From positions 1,364,001-1,428,000 of the forward strand of contig NZ_CP031848.1 of assembly GCF_003441595.1 (NCBI RefSeq): a stretch of 64,000 bases of DNA, given 5' to 3'. The position numbers and the translations under genes are program-made. The notes below the pieces were generated by a model. It was not told where the DNA came from, made no database searches, and saw only the letters and a program-made list of their open reading frames with translations. This DNA is from Marinobacter sp. Arc7-DN-1 (lineage in GTDB: Bacteria > Pseudomonadota > Gammaproteobacteria > Pseudomonadales > Oleiphilaceae). This document shows positions 27,571 through 37,266 of this stretch, in pieces; position 1 is the stretch's first letter, and the number at the start of each line of letters is the position of its first letter.

Positions 27571-27852
27571 ATGCTGAAAGTAAATGAGTATTTCGACGGT
27601 AAGGCCAAGTCCATTGCCTTCCAGACCGCCACCCTGCCCGCCACCGTTGGCGTAATCAGCCCGGGCGAATACGAGTTTGGCACCAGCAAGAAGGAAACCA
27701 TGACGGTGATCAGCGGGGCCCTGACGGTTCTGCTGCCAGGCATGGAGGAATGGATGACCTACGGTGCCGGTGAGGGTTTTGATGTTGCCGGGCAGGCAAG
27801 TTTCAAGGCAAAGACCGACATCGACACCGCCTATCTCTGCACTTACGAGTAA
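27571..27852 (+). CDS. ppnP: Pyrimidine/purine nucleoside phosphorylase
   Basis: A 93-residue cupin-fold protein of the PpnP (YaiE, DUF1255) family. [30 protein letters not shown] and the ending TAYLCTYE are family signatures. PpnP splits several nucleosides with phosphate to give base and ribose-1-phosphate. It is a single gene with its own promoter and terminator. Confidence 0.93.
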   Translation: MLKVNEYFDGKAKSIAFQTATLPATVGVISPGEYEFGTSKKETMTVISGALTVLLPGMEEWMTYGAGEGFDVAGQASFKAKTDIDTAYLCTYE

Positions 27853-27878
27853 CATCCGGGACAACAACAGAATTTTCC

Positions 27879-27929
27879 GCAGAGCGAAACTGGATTTTTG
27901 CCTAAGCCACCGTTCGCTCTGCATTTTTT
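27879..27929 (+). terminator. Terminator after ppnP
   Basis: GCAGAGCGAA pairs with TTCGCTCTGC across a 24-base loop and is followed by ATTTTTT. It lies 27 bases past the stop. Confidence 0.8.
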
Positions 27930-28021
27930 CACTTTTACCGGTTCCCGTTTCACCCAATCTGTGTCAGATTTAATCCTGTTTCTCGCGATAACACCAACAA
28001 CTGGGAAAGAGGAAACGAGTA

Positions 28022-29665
28022 ATGGCACAGACCCGCATTTTATCCCCGGCTGACAACGCCTATCAGTATCCGCTGCTGATCAAACGACTCCTGCTCTCAG
28101 GCCCCCGGTACAATCCGAACCAGGAAATTGTCTATTCAAACCGCAGCAAATACACCTATACCGATCTGGTTGAACGCATTCACCGCCTGGCAAACGCCCT
28201 GACGGATGCCGGTGTTAAACCGGGTGATACGGTTGCGGTAATGGACTGGGATACACCCCGGTACCTGGAGTGTTTCTTTGCCATTCCGATGATTGGCGCC
28301 ATTCTGCATACGGTCAATATCCGGTTATCACCAGAACAGATCGTTTACACCATGAACCACGCCGAGGACGACGTTGTGCTGGTGCACGACGACTTCCTGC
28401 CGATTATCGAGGGCGTGAAAGACGACATCAAAACGGTCAAGACCTGGATTCAGCTCACCGACAACGATGCCCCACAAGCAACCTCTGTCGATGCCATCGG
28501 TGACTACGAAACCCTGCTTGCAAAAGCGAATGACCAGTTCGACTTCCCGGACTTTGACGAGAACAGCGTGGCGACCACGTTCTACACAACGGGTACCACA
28601 GGCAACCCCAAGGGCGTGTACTTCAGTCATCGCCAACTGGTACTGCACACACTGGCAATGACAGGCACGGTGGCCTCATTCGATGAGATGCCGCTAATGC
28701 GCTCCTCATCGGTTTACATGCCGGTAACGCCCATGTTCCACGTCCACGCCTGGGGTGTGCCCTATGCCGCCACCATGATGGGCATCAAACAGGTCTATCC
28801 CGGCCGTTACGAGCCCGAGTTGCTGGTAGACCTTCTAAAAGAGCATAAAGTCACCTTCTCTCACTGCGTACCCACCATCATGCAGATGATGATGGCCACC
28901 GAGTCCATCAAGACGGCAGACCTGAGCAACTGGCACGTCCTGATCGGTGGCAGCGCACTGACCAAAGGACTATGTGACGCAGGGACAAAACTCGGAATCA
29001 AGATGTACACCGCTTATGGCATGTCTGAAACCTGCCCGCTGCTGAGCGCCTCACACCTGAAACCCGAAGATTTGGAGCTACCCCTTGAGCAGCAGACCGC
29101 TATCAGGGTAAAGACAGGGATTGCAACACCGATGGTTGAGCTGGAAATCGTGGACCCGGACGGTAACCCGGTTCCGCACGATGGCCAGGCCAAAGGCGAA
29201 GTCGTGGCTCGCGCTCCCTGGTTGACCCAGGGTTACTTCAAGGAGCCCGAAAAAGGCGAGCAGCTCTGGGAAGGCGGCTGGCTGCACACCGGTGACGTGG
29301 CCTCCATGGAGCCGGACAACACCCTCACCATCAAGGACCGCATCAAAGACGTGATCAAGACCGGCGGTGAGTGGCTGTCCTCCCTCGACCTGGAAAACCT
29401 GATCAGCCAGCACCCGGCTGTGGCCGGCGCTGCGGTGGTGGGTGTACCCGATGAAAAATGGGGCGAGCGCCCGCACGCGCTGGTCACCCTCAAGCCCGGT
29501 GAAAATGCCGGTGTCGAGGACATCCAGAATCATCTGATGCAGTTCGTGGACAGCGGTGAGATCAACAAGTGGGCCATCCCCCGGCAGATTGATTTTGTTG
29601 AGGATATCCCGAAGACCAGTGTTGGCAAGATCAACAAGAAGCTGATCCGGGATCAGTTGAAGTAA
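28022..29665 (+). CDS. Medium/long-chain fatty acyl-CoA synthetase (AlkK-like)
   Basis: A 547-residue ANL-superfamily ligase. The AMP-binding P-loop reads FYTTGTTGNPKGVYFSH, the A5 motif MYTAYGMSETCPLLS and the A8 hinge HTGDVASMEPD; the catalytic lysine lies in TSVGKINKKLIRDQLK. Overall similarity by eye is to AlkK, which activates fatty acids made from alkanes by AlkB and downstream oxidases. The Shine-Dalgarno sequence is AGAGGAAACG. A GGGGTCAGATGAA palindrome follows 16 bases after the stop. Confidence 0.9.
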   Translation: MAQTRILSPADNAYQYPLLIKRLLLSGPRYNPNQEIVYSNRSKYTYTDLVERIHRLANALTDAGVKPGDTVAVMDWDTPRYLECFFAIPMIGAILHTVNIRLSPEQIVYTMNHAEDDVVLVHDDFLPIIEGVKDDIKTVKTWIQLTDNDAPQATSVDAIGDYETLLAKANDQFDFPDFDENSVATTFYTTGTTGNPKGVYFSHRQLVLHTLAMTGTVASFDEMPLMRSSSVYMPVTPMFHVHAWGVPYAATMMGIKQVYPGRYEPELLVDLLKEHKVTFSHCVPTIMQMMMATESIKTADLSNWHVLIGGSALTKGLCDAGTKLGIKMYTAYGMSETCPLLSASHLKPEDLELPLEQQTAIRVKTGIATPMVELEIVDPDGNPVPHDGQAKGEVVARAPWLTQGYFKEPEKGEQLWEGGWLHTGDVASMEPDNTLTIKDRIKDVIKTGGEWLSSLDLENLISQHPAVAGAAVVGVPDEKWGERPHALVTLKPGENAGVEDIQNHLMQFVDSGEINKWAIPRQIDFVEDIPKTSVGKINKKLIRDQLK

Positions 29666-29681
29666 CTTGCTGTGTGAAAAA

Positions 29682-29711
29682 GGGGTCAGATGAACGCTTT
29701 CATCTGACCCC
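29682..29711. repeat. GGGGTCAGATGAA palindrome, copy 1
   Basis: GGGGTCAGATGAA, loop CGCT, then the exact reverse complement. It lies between the convergent ends of the AlkK-like gene and dadA. Two further copies lie at 42626 and 42689. Copies 1 and 2 are both preceded by TGTGAAAAA. This looks like a REP-type element and may terminate transcription. Confidence 0.9.
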
Positions 29712-29722
29712 ATTTTCAGTCT

Positions 29723-30976
29723 TTACAGTCCGGAGAACGTAAAATCCACCTCCGGCGTGCGACCATCAATAATATCGGCCAGGGCCGCCGCCGAGCCGCA
29801 GGAGTGGGTCCAGCCCAGCGTACCGTGCCCGGTATTCAGGTAGAGGTTGGCGTAGTGGCTTTTGCCAATGTACGGAACGTTGGAAGGCGTGGCCGGGCGC
29901 AAGCCGGTCCAGAATTCGGCCCGGTCCCAATAGCCTGCCTCGGGCATCACTTCCGCGGTGCGGCGGACGATGGCGCGGCAACGGGTGTAATTGAGTTTTC
30001 GGCTGTAACCACTGAGTTCCGCCGTGCCCGCGACACGGATCCGATCGCCAAGACGTGAGTAAACCAGCTTGTATTCATCATCGGTGAGGCTGACCTTGAA
30101 CGCCGCTTCTTCATTCCTGACCGGCACGGTAATGGAATAGCCCTTGGCCGGGTAGATATTCAGGAAGATACCCAGTTGCCGGGCCAGTGCGGCACTGTAA
30201 CTGCCAAGGCTCAGAACGTAGGCGTCCGCCCGCAGTGTCTCATGGCGTCCATCAGTCAGTGCCTGAACGCCCAGCACTCGCTCACCCGCCTCTTCAAAAC
30301 CGAGGATCCGGGTGCCGTATCGAAACGCCACACCCGCCTCCGCGCAACGCCGGGCCAGGTTCTGGGTAAACATCCGGGCGTCACCGGATTCGTCCTCGGA
30401 GGTGTAGGTTGCCCCTGCAATCCGGTTCCGGATGGGTTTCAGGGCCGGCTCCAGTTCAACCGCCTGATCGGCATCGATAATCTGGCGGTCGCAGCCAAGA
30501 GACTGCATGATCCGGGTAGGCTTTTTGGCACCCTCAAACTCGGCAGGATTGGTGTAGAAGTGCAAAATGCCTTTCTCGAGGTGGTCGTATTGCACATTGG
30601 CAACCTTGCGCAGCGCCTGTAACTGGCTACGGCTATAGGTACCCAGATTGACTATCTGACGAATATTGTGAGCTGCCCTGGCAGAGGTGCACTCCCCCAG
30701 AAAGGACAGCGCCCAGCGCCACTGGGCAGGGTCGAGCTTTGGCCGGAACAACAGGGGCGCATCCGGTTGGCTGAGCCATTTCAGGACTTTCAGGACAGCC
30801 GACGGTTTAGCCCAGGGTTCGGCGTGCGAAACGGAAATCTGACCACCGTTAGCGTAGCTGGTTTCCAGACCCGCCTGGTTCTGCCGGTCAACAACGGTAA
30901 TCTGGTGCCCCTGCGTCTGAAGAAACCAGGCCGTTGTTACGCCCACGACGCCTGCACCCAAAACCAGTATATGCAT
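29723..30976 (-). CDS. dadA: D-amino acid dehydrogenase small subunit
   Basis: A 417-residue FAD-dependent oxidoreductase of the DadA family. The N-terminal dinucleotide motif is VLGAGVVGVTTAWFL; later PAKGYSITVPV and FWTGLRPATPSNVPYIG are DadA hallmarks, as is GHGTLGWTHSCGS near the C-terminus. It oxidises D-amino acids such as D-alanine to keto acids at the inner membrane. No dadX racemase is adjacent. Confidence 0.93.
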   Translation of the reverse strand: MHILVLGAGVVGVTTAWFLQTQGHQITVVDRQNQAGLETSYANGGQISVSHAEPWAKPSAVLKVLKWLSQPDAPLLFRPKLDPAQWRWALSFLGECTSARAAHNIRQIVNLGTYSRSQLQALRKVANVQYDHLEKGILHFYTNPAEFEGAKKPTRIMQSLGCDRQIIDADQAVELEPALKPIRNRIAGATYTSEDESGDARMFTQNLARRCAEAGVAFRYGTRILGFEEAGERVLGVQALTDGRHETLRADAYVLSLGSYSAALARQLGIFLNIYPAKGYSITVPVRNEEAAFKVSLTDDEYKLVYSRLGDRIRVAGTAELSGYSRKLNYTRCRAIVRRTAEVMPEAGYWDRAEFWTGLRPATPSNVPYIGKSHYANLYLNTGHGTLGWTHSCGSAAALADIIDGRTPEVDFTFSGL

Positions 30977-31121
30977 GCTTGCCTCCGGTCAAACGGAACC
31001 CGCAACCCATGGGGGTATACCCCGGGGTTTTCCGGCCAGACTCCGGTCAATTTGGAACTTGGGATTTGTTGCTTGAGGGCACTATTGTAATGTGAGCGTC
31101 CGGTGATTGCGTGTTATACCA

Positions 31122-31478
31122 TCAGCCACCGGCGCGCTTGACTGCCCAGCCCTTCTGCTCCAGCAGGGGCACCAGGATGTCTCGCTGATCACCCTGAATT
31201 TCAACAACGCCGTCTTTCACGGTGCCCCCGGTACCACACCTCGCCTTGAGAATCTTTGCGTAGGCCTTGAGTTCCTTGTCGTCCAGGGGAATGCCAGTGA
31301 TCAGGGTCACGCCCTTGCCCTTGCGCCCTTTGGTTTCGCGGCTAACCCGGACAATGCCGTCTCCGGCGGGCCGCCTGGAATCACCGCAGGTGCAGTCAGC
31401 GACGGGGTTTCTGCAACCCGGGCACATTCGACCCAGCCCGGTTGAAAAAACCAGCCCGCCCTCAGATCGCTTCTTCAT
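31122..31478 (-). CDS. yciH: SUI1/eIF1-like translation factor YciH
   Basis: About 118 residues from the ATG at 31478, which has GGAG five bases upstream. The N-terminus has a Cys cluster (CPGCRNPVADCTCG) and the C-terminal 70 residues are the SUI1 domain, with GKGVTLITGIPLDDKELK and GTGGTVKDGVVEIQGDQRD. Bacterial YciH resembles eIF1 and affects start-codon fidelity. It lies upstream of dadA on the same strand, about 145 bases apart. Confidence 0.9.
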   Translation of the reverse strand: MKKRSEGGLVFSTGLGRMCPGCRNPVADCTCGDSRRPAGDGIVRVSRETKGRKGKGVTLITGIPLDDKELKAYAKILKARCGTGGTVKDGVVEIQGDQRDILVPLLEQKGWAVKRAGG

Positions 31479-31515
31479 TCTGTCTCCGTGCTGCCTGTTT
31501 TGCTCACTCCATCTT

Positions 31516-32043
31516 TCAGTCAAGGCCGGGAGGATACTTGGTAAACATTTCAGCCACCAACTCGTCGATCAGCGCTCTCCGGGTTTCGGGCGACTGGTTC
31601 TCGTTCAGATAGCGGCGACTGGCAGCCCGCCATACAACCTGCTTGGACTTGCTGTCCGCCAGCTCGACCACCAGCTTACCCTCTTTGATTTCGCGAACCG
31701 GAGGCGGCGCGGACAACGCCCAACCAAAGTTCCCGTGGCCAAAGCCGAACCCCAGTCCCAGGCCAGTCTGCTCGAGTCTGTCCTCGGGAACAATCTGCCA
31801 GCTCACCAGCAAACCGGCTTCCGCCTCCGGAACCTGCAGCAGCGCTTTGCGATTAAGCTCCCTTTCAATGGCGCTCCGCACCCGGTTGCCGTCCAGGGAG
31901 ACAAAGGAGGACTCCGTGCCAGGCACAAACGCCCAGGACGTGTAGTTTCCGAAAACCACAGACGAGTTGTAGTCTGTCACCACATTGCTGGCGCAACCGG
32001 TCATGGCCAGTGCGACTATCGACAACATCAGTAAACGCATCAT
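31516..32043 (-). CDS. DUF4136-family lipoprotein
   Basis: About 175 residues from the tandem ATGs at 32043/32040, with GAGGGAAGAAG upstream. A signal peptide ending in MTGCAS (lipobox) is followed by a DUF4136-type domain (VVFGNYTSWAFVPG, then a C-terminal GKLVVELADSKSKQVVWRA). A glycine-rich insert, GLGLGFGFGHGNFGW, lies mid-protein. It is likely anchored to the outer membrane. The function is unknown. Confidence 0.82.
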   Translation of the reverse strand: MMRLLMLSIVALAMTGCASNVVTDYNSSVVFGNYTSWAFVPGTESSFVSLDGNRVRSAIERELNRKALLQVPEAEAGLLVSWQIVPEDRLEQTGLGLGFGFGHGNFGWALSAPPPVREIKEGKLVVELADSKSKQVVWRAASRRYLNENQSPETRRALIDELVAEMFTKYPPGLD

Positions 32044-32128
32044 CACTTCTTCCCTCAATGGAGGATTTAACTGATAACCAGTATACGCACAGGAAACGCG
32101 AAACGCGCGAGGGTGCCCTTCAGACCCA

Positions 32129-32734
32129 TCACCTTTCAAAACTGTAATCCAGTTTCTGGGCATCGCAGAAGGCCCCGAATTGCTGCGCCCTGTTCTCCGG
32201 GACCGACACGCGGGCATGCACGGACGGACCGTAATCGACCGAGTCCACCGACGCGCCATGCAACTCGCACCAGTGTCTCAGAGGCTGCTCGTCGGCGAAA
32301 GACAGGGTAACCCGCGCCTCAATCACGGGCTGCCGGACAACCCGGTCTACCGCAGAAAGAACACGCTCGGCAGCACCCGCATAGGCCCGCACCAGTCCTC
32401 CGGCACCGAGTTTAATGCCCCCGAAATACCGGATGACCATCACAAGCACATCGCCCATATCCTTGTACTGAATCACATTCAGTATGGGCTTTCCGGCGGT
32501 TCCGGAAGGTTCGCCGTCATCGTTCATGGCGGCCTCGGCCGCGGAGCCGGGGCGGCCAATCTGGTAGGCCCAGCAGATGTGGCGGGCGTCCGGGTGGTCT
32601 TTTTGGGCCTGCGCCAGCCAGGCTTTCACCTCATCGCGGGAGCCCACCGGGGCTACCCGCGCGATAAAACGGCTTTTTTTCACTTCCGTTTCCCGCTCAA
32701 GGTATCCCGCAGGAACCGGGTAATCTTTTTTCAT
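32129..32734 (-). CDS. yigZ: YigZ/IMPACT family protein
   Basis: A 201-residue protein with the UPF0029 N-terminal domain: KKSRFIARVAPV, ARHICWAY, NDDGEPSGTAGKPIL and VIRYFGGIKLGAGGLVRAY. The C-terminal 60 residues are the DUF1949 ferredoxin-like domain. IMPACT proteins modulate translation-related kinases in eukaryotes; the bacterial role is unclear. It is divergent from nothing obvious; the sensor kinase gene lies upstream on the same strand. Confidence 0.93.
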   Translation of the reverse strand: MKKDYPVPAGYLERETEVKKSRFIARVAPVGSRDEVKAWLAQAQKDHPDARHICWAYQIGRPGSAAEAAMNDDGEPSGTAGKPILNVIQYKDMGDVLVMVIRYFGGIKLGAGGLVRAYAGAAERVLSAVDRVVRQPVIEARVTLSFADEQPLRHWCELHGASVDSVDYGPSVHARVSVPENRAQQFGAFCDAQKLDYSFER

Positions 32735-32785
32735 GGAAAATGACCTATGGCCTCTGACGACAAATACAGCAGCGAGCCGGCGCCC

Positions 32786-34105
32786 TCACCCACCGATAAA
32801 CACCGGAAGGCGAACCGTCACCCTCAGGCCGCCCGCCTCCGCGATGGTTGCATCAATCCGGCCATCGTGAGCGGAAACGATATCTCTGGCAATAGCCAGC
32901 CCCAACCCCCAGCCCGTTCCACCCCGGGACTTATCGGCCCGGAAAAACGGCTCGAACAGGTGTGACAGTGCCTCCTCCGGGACCCCCGGGCCATCATCTT
33001 CAACGGCCAGACTAAGCCACCCATCGGAGACCGATAGGGCAAGTTTCACGGCCTTGCCTGGCGGAGTATGGTCCAGGGCATTCTGCAGAATATTATCGAT
33101 CGCCCGCTGCAACAGCCCCTCATCGCCAAGCACCGAGGTGCCGGCACTTTCCGGCGAGGCAACAAGTTTGCAGTCGACGCCCTGATGCTCCGCGTAATCC
33201 GCCGCATCCTGCAACACCCGGTTGATCACCTTTACCGGCTTCAGGGGCTCACGCTCAATATCCCCGCCAGCTTCGGTTACCCGGTACAGTGTCAGAATCT
33301 GGCCCGTCATCGTATCGAGTCGCTCGTTCTGGCGCAGAATGCTGGCCATCAGCTCCTCATCTGCACCGGCCTCGCTCGCCAGCTCAATGGCAATACGCTG
33401 GCGTGCCAACGGTGTCCGAAGATCATGGGAAATATCCCGGAGCAAGTGTTTCTGCCGTTCCAGCAGGCTGCACAGCTGCTCCGTCATGGCATTGAAGGCC
33501 GTTGCCAGCTGCCCCACTTCGTCTCTACGCCGGGCAATGCGATCACTTACACGAAGCGAATTGCCCCCCCGTGAAATTGCCTGGGCCGTTGTTTCCATGT
33601 GCCTGAGAGGGCGGGATACCCGCCGGGCAATCCACCAGCACGCGAGGGAAATCATCACGAAGGCAAGGCCGAGTTCAATGACTCGGAAAAACCGGGGGTC
33701 CAACCAGCCCTCCCCCACGGCCCTTGGCCATGCCACCAGGCGATAATCCTCGTTGATATCCAACACCGCAGGCTTCTGCGGATACCAGCGCGAATCCATT
33801 CGCTCACGAATGTGCGGGGGCAGCCTGCCATCATTTTTATCTTTTTCAAGCAGGATCAGGTGTAGATCGAGTCGCTCGCCCTCTGACTTGAGAAAACGCC
33901 AGACACTGCCCCGCTCGCCCGATTCACGGATTTTTACCGCTTCCCTGGCAAGGTCCAGCAGTCCCGCCTGCCGCTCAATGGCCTGCCGCTCCCGGTCGAG
34001 AAGCACCCGGGTCGCTATGTTGCTGACCACAACGGTCAGGGCCATGGCGAGCCAGATCGAAAAAAAGATCCGCCAGAAAAGTGGAAATATCACCTGATGC
34101 TTCAT
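32786..34105 (-). CDS. Sensor histidine kinase, CpxA-like
   Basis: A 439-residue inner-membrane kinase. Transmembrane helix 1 is at about residues 10-30, a short periplasmic domain follows to about 140, and TM2 is at 143-165. HAMP then leads to the phospho-acceptor SHDLRTPLARQR near residue 240. The ATP domain shows NILQNALDHTPPG (N box), EDDGPGVP (G1) and GTGWGLGLAIARDIV (G2). The gene overlaps the regulator stop by four bases. Together with the divergent Spy-like gene it points to envelope-stress sensing. Confidence 0.87.
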   Translation of the reverse strand: MKHQVIFPLFWRIFFSIWLAMALTVVVSNIATRVLLDRERQAIERQAGLLDLAREAVKIRESGERGSVWRFLKSEGERLDLHLILLEKDKNDGRLPPHIRERMDSRWYPQKPAVLDINEDYRLVAWPRAVGEGWLDPRFFRVIELGLAFVMISLACWWIARRVSRPLRHMETTAQAISRGGNSLRVSDRIARRRDEVGQLATAFNAMTEQLCSLLERQKHLLRDISHDLRTPLARQRIAIELASEAGADEELMASILRQNERLDTMTGQILTLYRVTEAGGDIEREPLKPVKVINRVLQDAADYAEHQGVDCKLVASPESAGTSVLGDEGLLQRAIDNILQNALDHTPPGKAVKLALSVSDGWLSLAVEDDGPGVPEEALSHLFEPFFRADKSRGGTGWGLGLAIARDIVSAHDGRIDATIAEAGGLRVTVRLPVFIGG

Positions 34106-34788
34106 TCCGGTACCCGATAACTGTAGCCAAGACCTCGCACGGTTTCGATCCTCGGTGGATCCTCGTTACCCAGCTTCCTTCGAAGATTACTGACATGCAT
34201 ATCCAGGGTCCGGTCGTAGGCCTCAAGCCTTCGACCCAACGCCCACTGCATCAGATCGGTTTTGCGAACCACGCTGCCGGCGTGGGCCAGCAAAACCTGC
34301 AGCACTTCGTATTCCGTGGCCGTCAGTTCCAGTGCTTTATCGTTCTGATAAATTCGGCGATGGCCCGGTTCGACTCTCAGATCACCATAAGTCCGGGCAG
34401 CATTGACCTCTGTTTTCTGATCCCAGGCAATCCGGCGCAACAGGGCCTGTAAACGAGCCACCAGTTCCCGGGGATTGCAGGGTTTGGGAATGTAATCATC
34501 GGCACCGACTTCAAACCCGACGATCCGGTCGGTTTCATCGCCCCTGGCCGTCAGCAGCACAACCGGCAAGTGAGTTTCTGCCCTGAGCTCTCTCAGCACC
34601 TCAAGCCCACTGATATCTGGCAGCATAATATCCAGAACAACAATGTCGCAGTCCTGTCCCAACGCCAGAGCCAGACCATCCCGGCCATTGGCCGCTTCAC
34701 GGACGGAGAAGCCCTGATTGTTCAGATAGCGGGCCAGAAGCTCTCGCAATTCATCATCGTCTTCGACCAGTAAAACCCTGCTCTGCAT
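34102..34788 (-). CDS. OmpR-family response regulator, CpxR-like
   Basis: A 228-residue regulator from the ATG at 34788, which has GGAGAG upstream. The receiver domain has VLLVEDDDELRELLARYL, phospho-acceptor Asp in DIVVLDIMLPDISG and the Lys in DYIPKPCNPRELVARL. The C-terminal winged helix ends in RKLGNEDPPRIETVRGLGYSY. It is the first gene of the pair with the histidine kinase and is divergent from the Spy/CpxP-like gene. The longer frame to 35043 is not protein-like. Confidence 0.9.
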   Translation of the reverse strand: MQSRVLLVEDDDELRELLARYLNNQGFSVREAANGRDGLALALGQDCDIVVLDIMLPDISGLEVLRELRAETHLPVVLLTARGDETDRIVGFEVGADDYIPKPCNPRELVARLQALLRRIAWDQKTEVNAARTYGDLRVEPGHRRIYQNDKALELTATEYEVLQVLLAHAGSVVRKTDLMQWALGRRLEAYDRTLDMHVSNLRRKLGNEDPPRIETVRGLGYSYRVPE

Positions 34789-34858
34789 CTTTGCTCTCCA
34801 CCTTGACTGCAAGAAGTCTAACACGCTCACGACAAGCCGCTGATTCGGCGTAATTTCC

Positions 34859-34874
34859 TTTGCAGAACCTTTAC
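34859..34874. promoter_or_regulatory. Candidate CpxR-type box
   Basis: TTTGC, six bases, TTTAC; on the minus strand GTAAA, six bases, GCAAA. The E. coli CpxR box is GTAAA, five bases, GTAAA, so this is a near match in the divergent region between the regulator and the Spy-like gene. Confidence 0.45.
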
Positions 34875-34966
34875 ACAGACCTGACGCTCGTTGACGAAAG
34901 GTGGCGCTAACATAGCAACCGTTAACGCAACAGCTGCCAACGCAGCAACTATTGGAGAATAGCTTT

Positions 34967-35311
34967 ATGAAAACACGCACCAGTTCAATCCTTGCCGCAG
35001 GCGCCCTTGCTTCCGCCCTGTTGATGAGCAGCCCGGCCCTCATGGCTGACGATCACGGTTACAAGCATCGGGGCGACAGACATGACATGGCGGAGATGTG
35101 TGAGAACCTCAAAGATGGCAAAGGTAAGTTCAACAGGGAAGAACGCCAGCAAGAGATGGCGGAGCGTCGTGAGGCTATGGCCGAGCGCCTCAAGCTGAAC
35201 GATGAGCAGCGTGAAATCTGGAACCAGATGCACGAAGAAAGGCGCGAAAAGCACGAGAAGCGCATGAAAAACTGGCAGGAGGAACTGAAAAAACGCTGCG
35301 CCAAATCCTAG
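34967..35311 (+). CDS. Spy/CpxP-like periplasmic protein
   Basis: A 114-residue protein from the ATG at 34967 (GGAG nine bases upstream). A signal peptide ends near ALMADD. The mature part is highly charged and helical, with the Spy-type pattern MAERREAMAERLKLNDEQR followed by IWNQMHEERREKHEKRMKN. The LTxxQ repeats of CpxP are replaced by LNDEQR. It is likely a periplasmic chaperone or feedback inhibitor of the adjacent kinase. It is divergent from the CpxR-like gene. Confidence 0.82.
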   Translation: MKTRTSSILAAGALASALLMSSPALMADDHGYKHRGDRHDMAEMCENLKDGKGKFNREERQQEMAERREAMAERLKLNDEQREIWNQMHEERREKHEKRMKNWQEELKKRCAKS

Positions 35312-35373
35312 GGGTGATCAGAAGCCGGGTTCTGACGTATGGTATCGGGTAGATCAAGGAGTACTGCCCGACC

Positions 35374-36540
35374 ATGCCAGAATCCGGACTTTCCGACCTC
35401 ACCCTGGAAACCTGTGACAGCATCACTGCCATTCCTGCGCAGGAATGGCAACGACTGGCAGGACGCACCAACCCGTTTCTCCGCTACGAGTTCTTCCAGG
35501 CGCTGGAGGCGTCTGCCTGCACCTCTGCGGCTACTGGCTGGACGCCAAGTCACCTGGTTTTCCGAATGGCCGGTAAAATCGTCGGCATAGCACCGGCCTT
35601 TCTGAAAAGCCACTCCATGGGTGAATACATTTTTGACTGGGCCTGGGCCAATGCCTACCAACGTCATGGCCTCGATTACTATCCGAAGTTACTGATCGCC
35701 GTTCCCTTTACACCCTCCGCAGGCCCCAGGTTGTTGCTGGATCCGGATCTGCGCCGCCAACTGAGACCGGAACAGCTTCATGACTTGCTGGATACGCTGA
35801 CCAGAAAGCTTGGTGCCCACTCCTGGCACCTGCTGTTTCCGGACAGCGATGACCAGAAGCTGCTCCATCATGACCGGGAGTTGCACCGCATCGGCTGCCA
35901 GTTCCACTGGCACAACCACGGTTACCGGAACTTCGAGGATTTTCTGGGAGCGCTGAATTCACGCAAGCGCAAATCCATCCGCAAGGAGCGTCGGCAGGTG
36001 GCCGAGCAAGGAATTTCTTTTGCCCGCTTTCACGGTCGGGGCATCCCGGACCATGTGCTCTCAGCCTTCTACGTGTTCTACCAGGCAACCTACCTGAAGC
36101 GTGGCCAGCGCCCCTACCTGAACAAGCGGTTCTTTGAACTTCTTCTGGAGCAACTGCCCGGGCATGTGCACCTCATCATGGCGGTTCGCGAAGGCGAACT
36201 GATTGCCGGCGCACTGTTCCTGGCCGGTGAGAACATCCTGTACGGTCGCTACTGGGGGTGCCGGGACGAATACAACCACCTGCACTTCGAGACCTGCTAT
36301 TATCAGGGTATCGAGCTGGCCATGGACCTGGGCCTGACGCACATCGACGCCGGCGCCCAGGGCGAGCACAAACTGGTGCGGGGCTTTGAGCCCGTTATTA
36401 CCCATTCCTGGCATGGCGTTCTGCACCCGGGCTTTCGCGAGGCCATCGGAAACTTCACCCGGAAAGAAGCAGACCACGTGCTCGATTACTTTGAAGACGC
36501 CAGATCTGTCCTGCCCTTCCGACAGCAGGGGCAGGATTAG
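35374..36540 (+). CDS. GNAT-fold protein, FemAB-like (DUF482)
   Basis: A 388-residue protein of the DUF482 / peptidoglycan-biosynthesis-like GNAT family. Visible conserved segments are [71 protein letters not shown] and [14 protein letters not shown]. Members are common in proteobacteria; the acyl donor and acceptor are not known. It follows the Spy-like gene by about 60 bases on the same strand. Confidence 0.85.
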   Translation: MPESGLSDLTLETCDSITAIPAQEWQRLAGRTNPFLRYEFFQALEASACTSAATGWTPSHLVFRMAGKIVGIAPAFLKSHSMGEYIFDWAWANAYQRHGLDYYPKLLIAVPFTPSAGPRLLLDPDLRRQLRPEQLHDLLDTLTRKLGAHSWHLLFPDSDDQKLLHHDRELHRIGCQFHWHNHGYRNFEDFLGALNSRKRKSIRKERRQVAEQGISFARFHGRGIPDHVLSAFYVFYQATYLKRGQRPYLNKRFFELLLEQLPGHVHLIMAVREGELIAGALFLAGENILYGRYWGCRDEYNHLHFETCYYQGIELAMDLGLTHIDAGAQGEHKLVRGFEPVITHSWHGVLHPGFREAIGNFTRKEADHVLDYFEDARSVLPFRQQGQD

Positions 36541-36587
36541 CTTCTATACTGAAAGTCCGAGACAGGAATTCGACGGGGTCAGATACC

Positions 36588-37253
36588 ATGGACACGGACG
36601 CGCTTTGGCGCATGCTCTCATCAGTCAATTTGCCGCTGCTGGTCGCTGCGGGAGCCTTACTGCTGGCCCTGATTTCCCTTAGTCTTATTTCCGGCGCCCG
36701 ACACCGCAACCGGGACCAGCTGGCGAGCTTACGCGAGAAGTGCGACACGCTCTGGCGTGAGTTAGATGACATTCGGGTGGCGCAATTCAACCGTCCTGGC
36801 GATGCCGGAAGCGCTGGGGCGACCTCGTCATTTGAGGAAGCCCGCTACCATACCGAGATGGAGGCCTACAGTAAGATCTGGCCACAGGTGTGGCAACTTT
36901 ACGAGCGCCTGGGCACCTTCCTGAGGGCCGTAGAAGCGGGTGAGCCCGCAGGGGAGTTGAGGCTGGAATCCCGGAACGCCGCCCTGGAAGCGCGTCACCT
37001 TCTGAACAGGAACCGCCCATTCTGCAGTGAATCCGTAGATGAACTGGTCACACGATTGATTGACGCCGAAATCAAGGCACACCTGGCTGCCTGCCAGTAT
37101 CTGGATCTTCTTAAAGACGTCACCAGCGCCTCATCGAACCACGACCGGCGGGTCCTGCAGGACAAATGCCACAGTCTGCATGAGGGAGAAGCCCGGGACC
37201 TGATCAATCAGCTGGCGTCATCAATCCGGCAACGGGCCATCCGAAGTAGCTGA
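36588..37253 (+). CDS. Hypothetical membrane-anchored helical protein
   Basis: A 221-residue protein of no family I recognise. Residues about 14-36 form one transmembrane helix (LPLLVAAGALLLALISLSLI), followed by a coiled-coil-like segment (DQLASLREKCDTLWRELDDI). The rest is soluble and helical, with a region rich in Trp/Tyr/Glu (YSKIWPQVWQLYERLG). It follows the FemAB-like gene on the same strand. Confidence 0.65.
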   Translation: MDTDALWRMLSSVNLPLLVAAGALLLALISLSLISGARHRNRDQLASLREKCDTLWRELDDIRVAQFNRPGDAGSAGATSSFEEARYHTEMEAYSKIWPQVWQLYERLGTFLRAVEAGEPAGELRLESRNAALEARHLLNRNRPFCSESVDELVTRLIDAEIKAHLAACQYLDLLKDVTSASSNHDRRVLQDKCHSLHEGEARDLINQLASSIRQRAIRSS

Positions 37254-37266
37254 AGACCAGTGGGCC

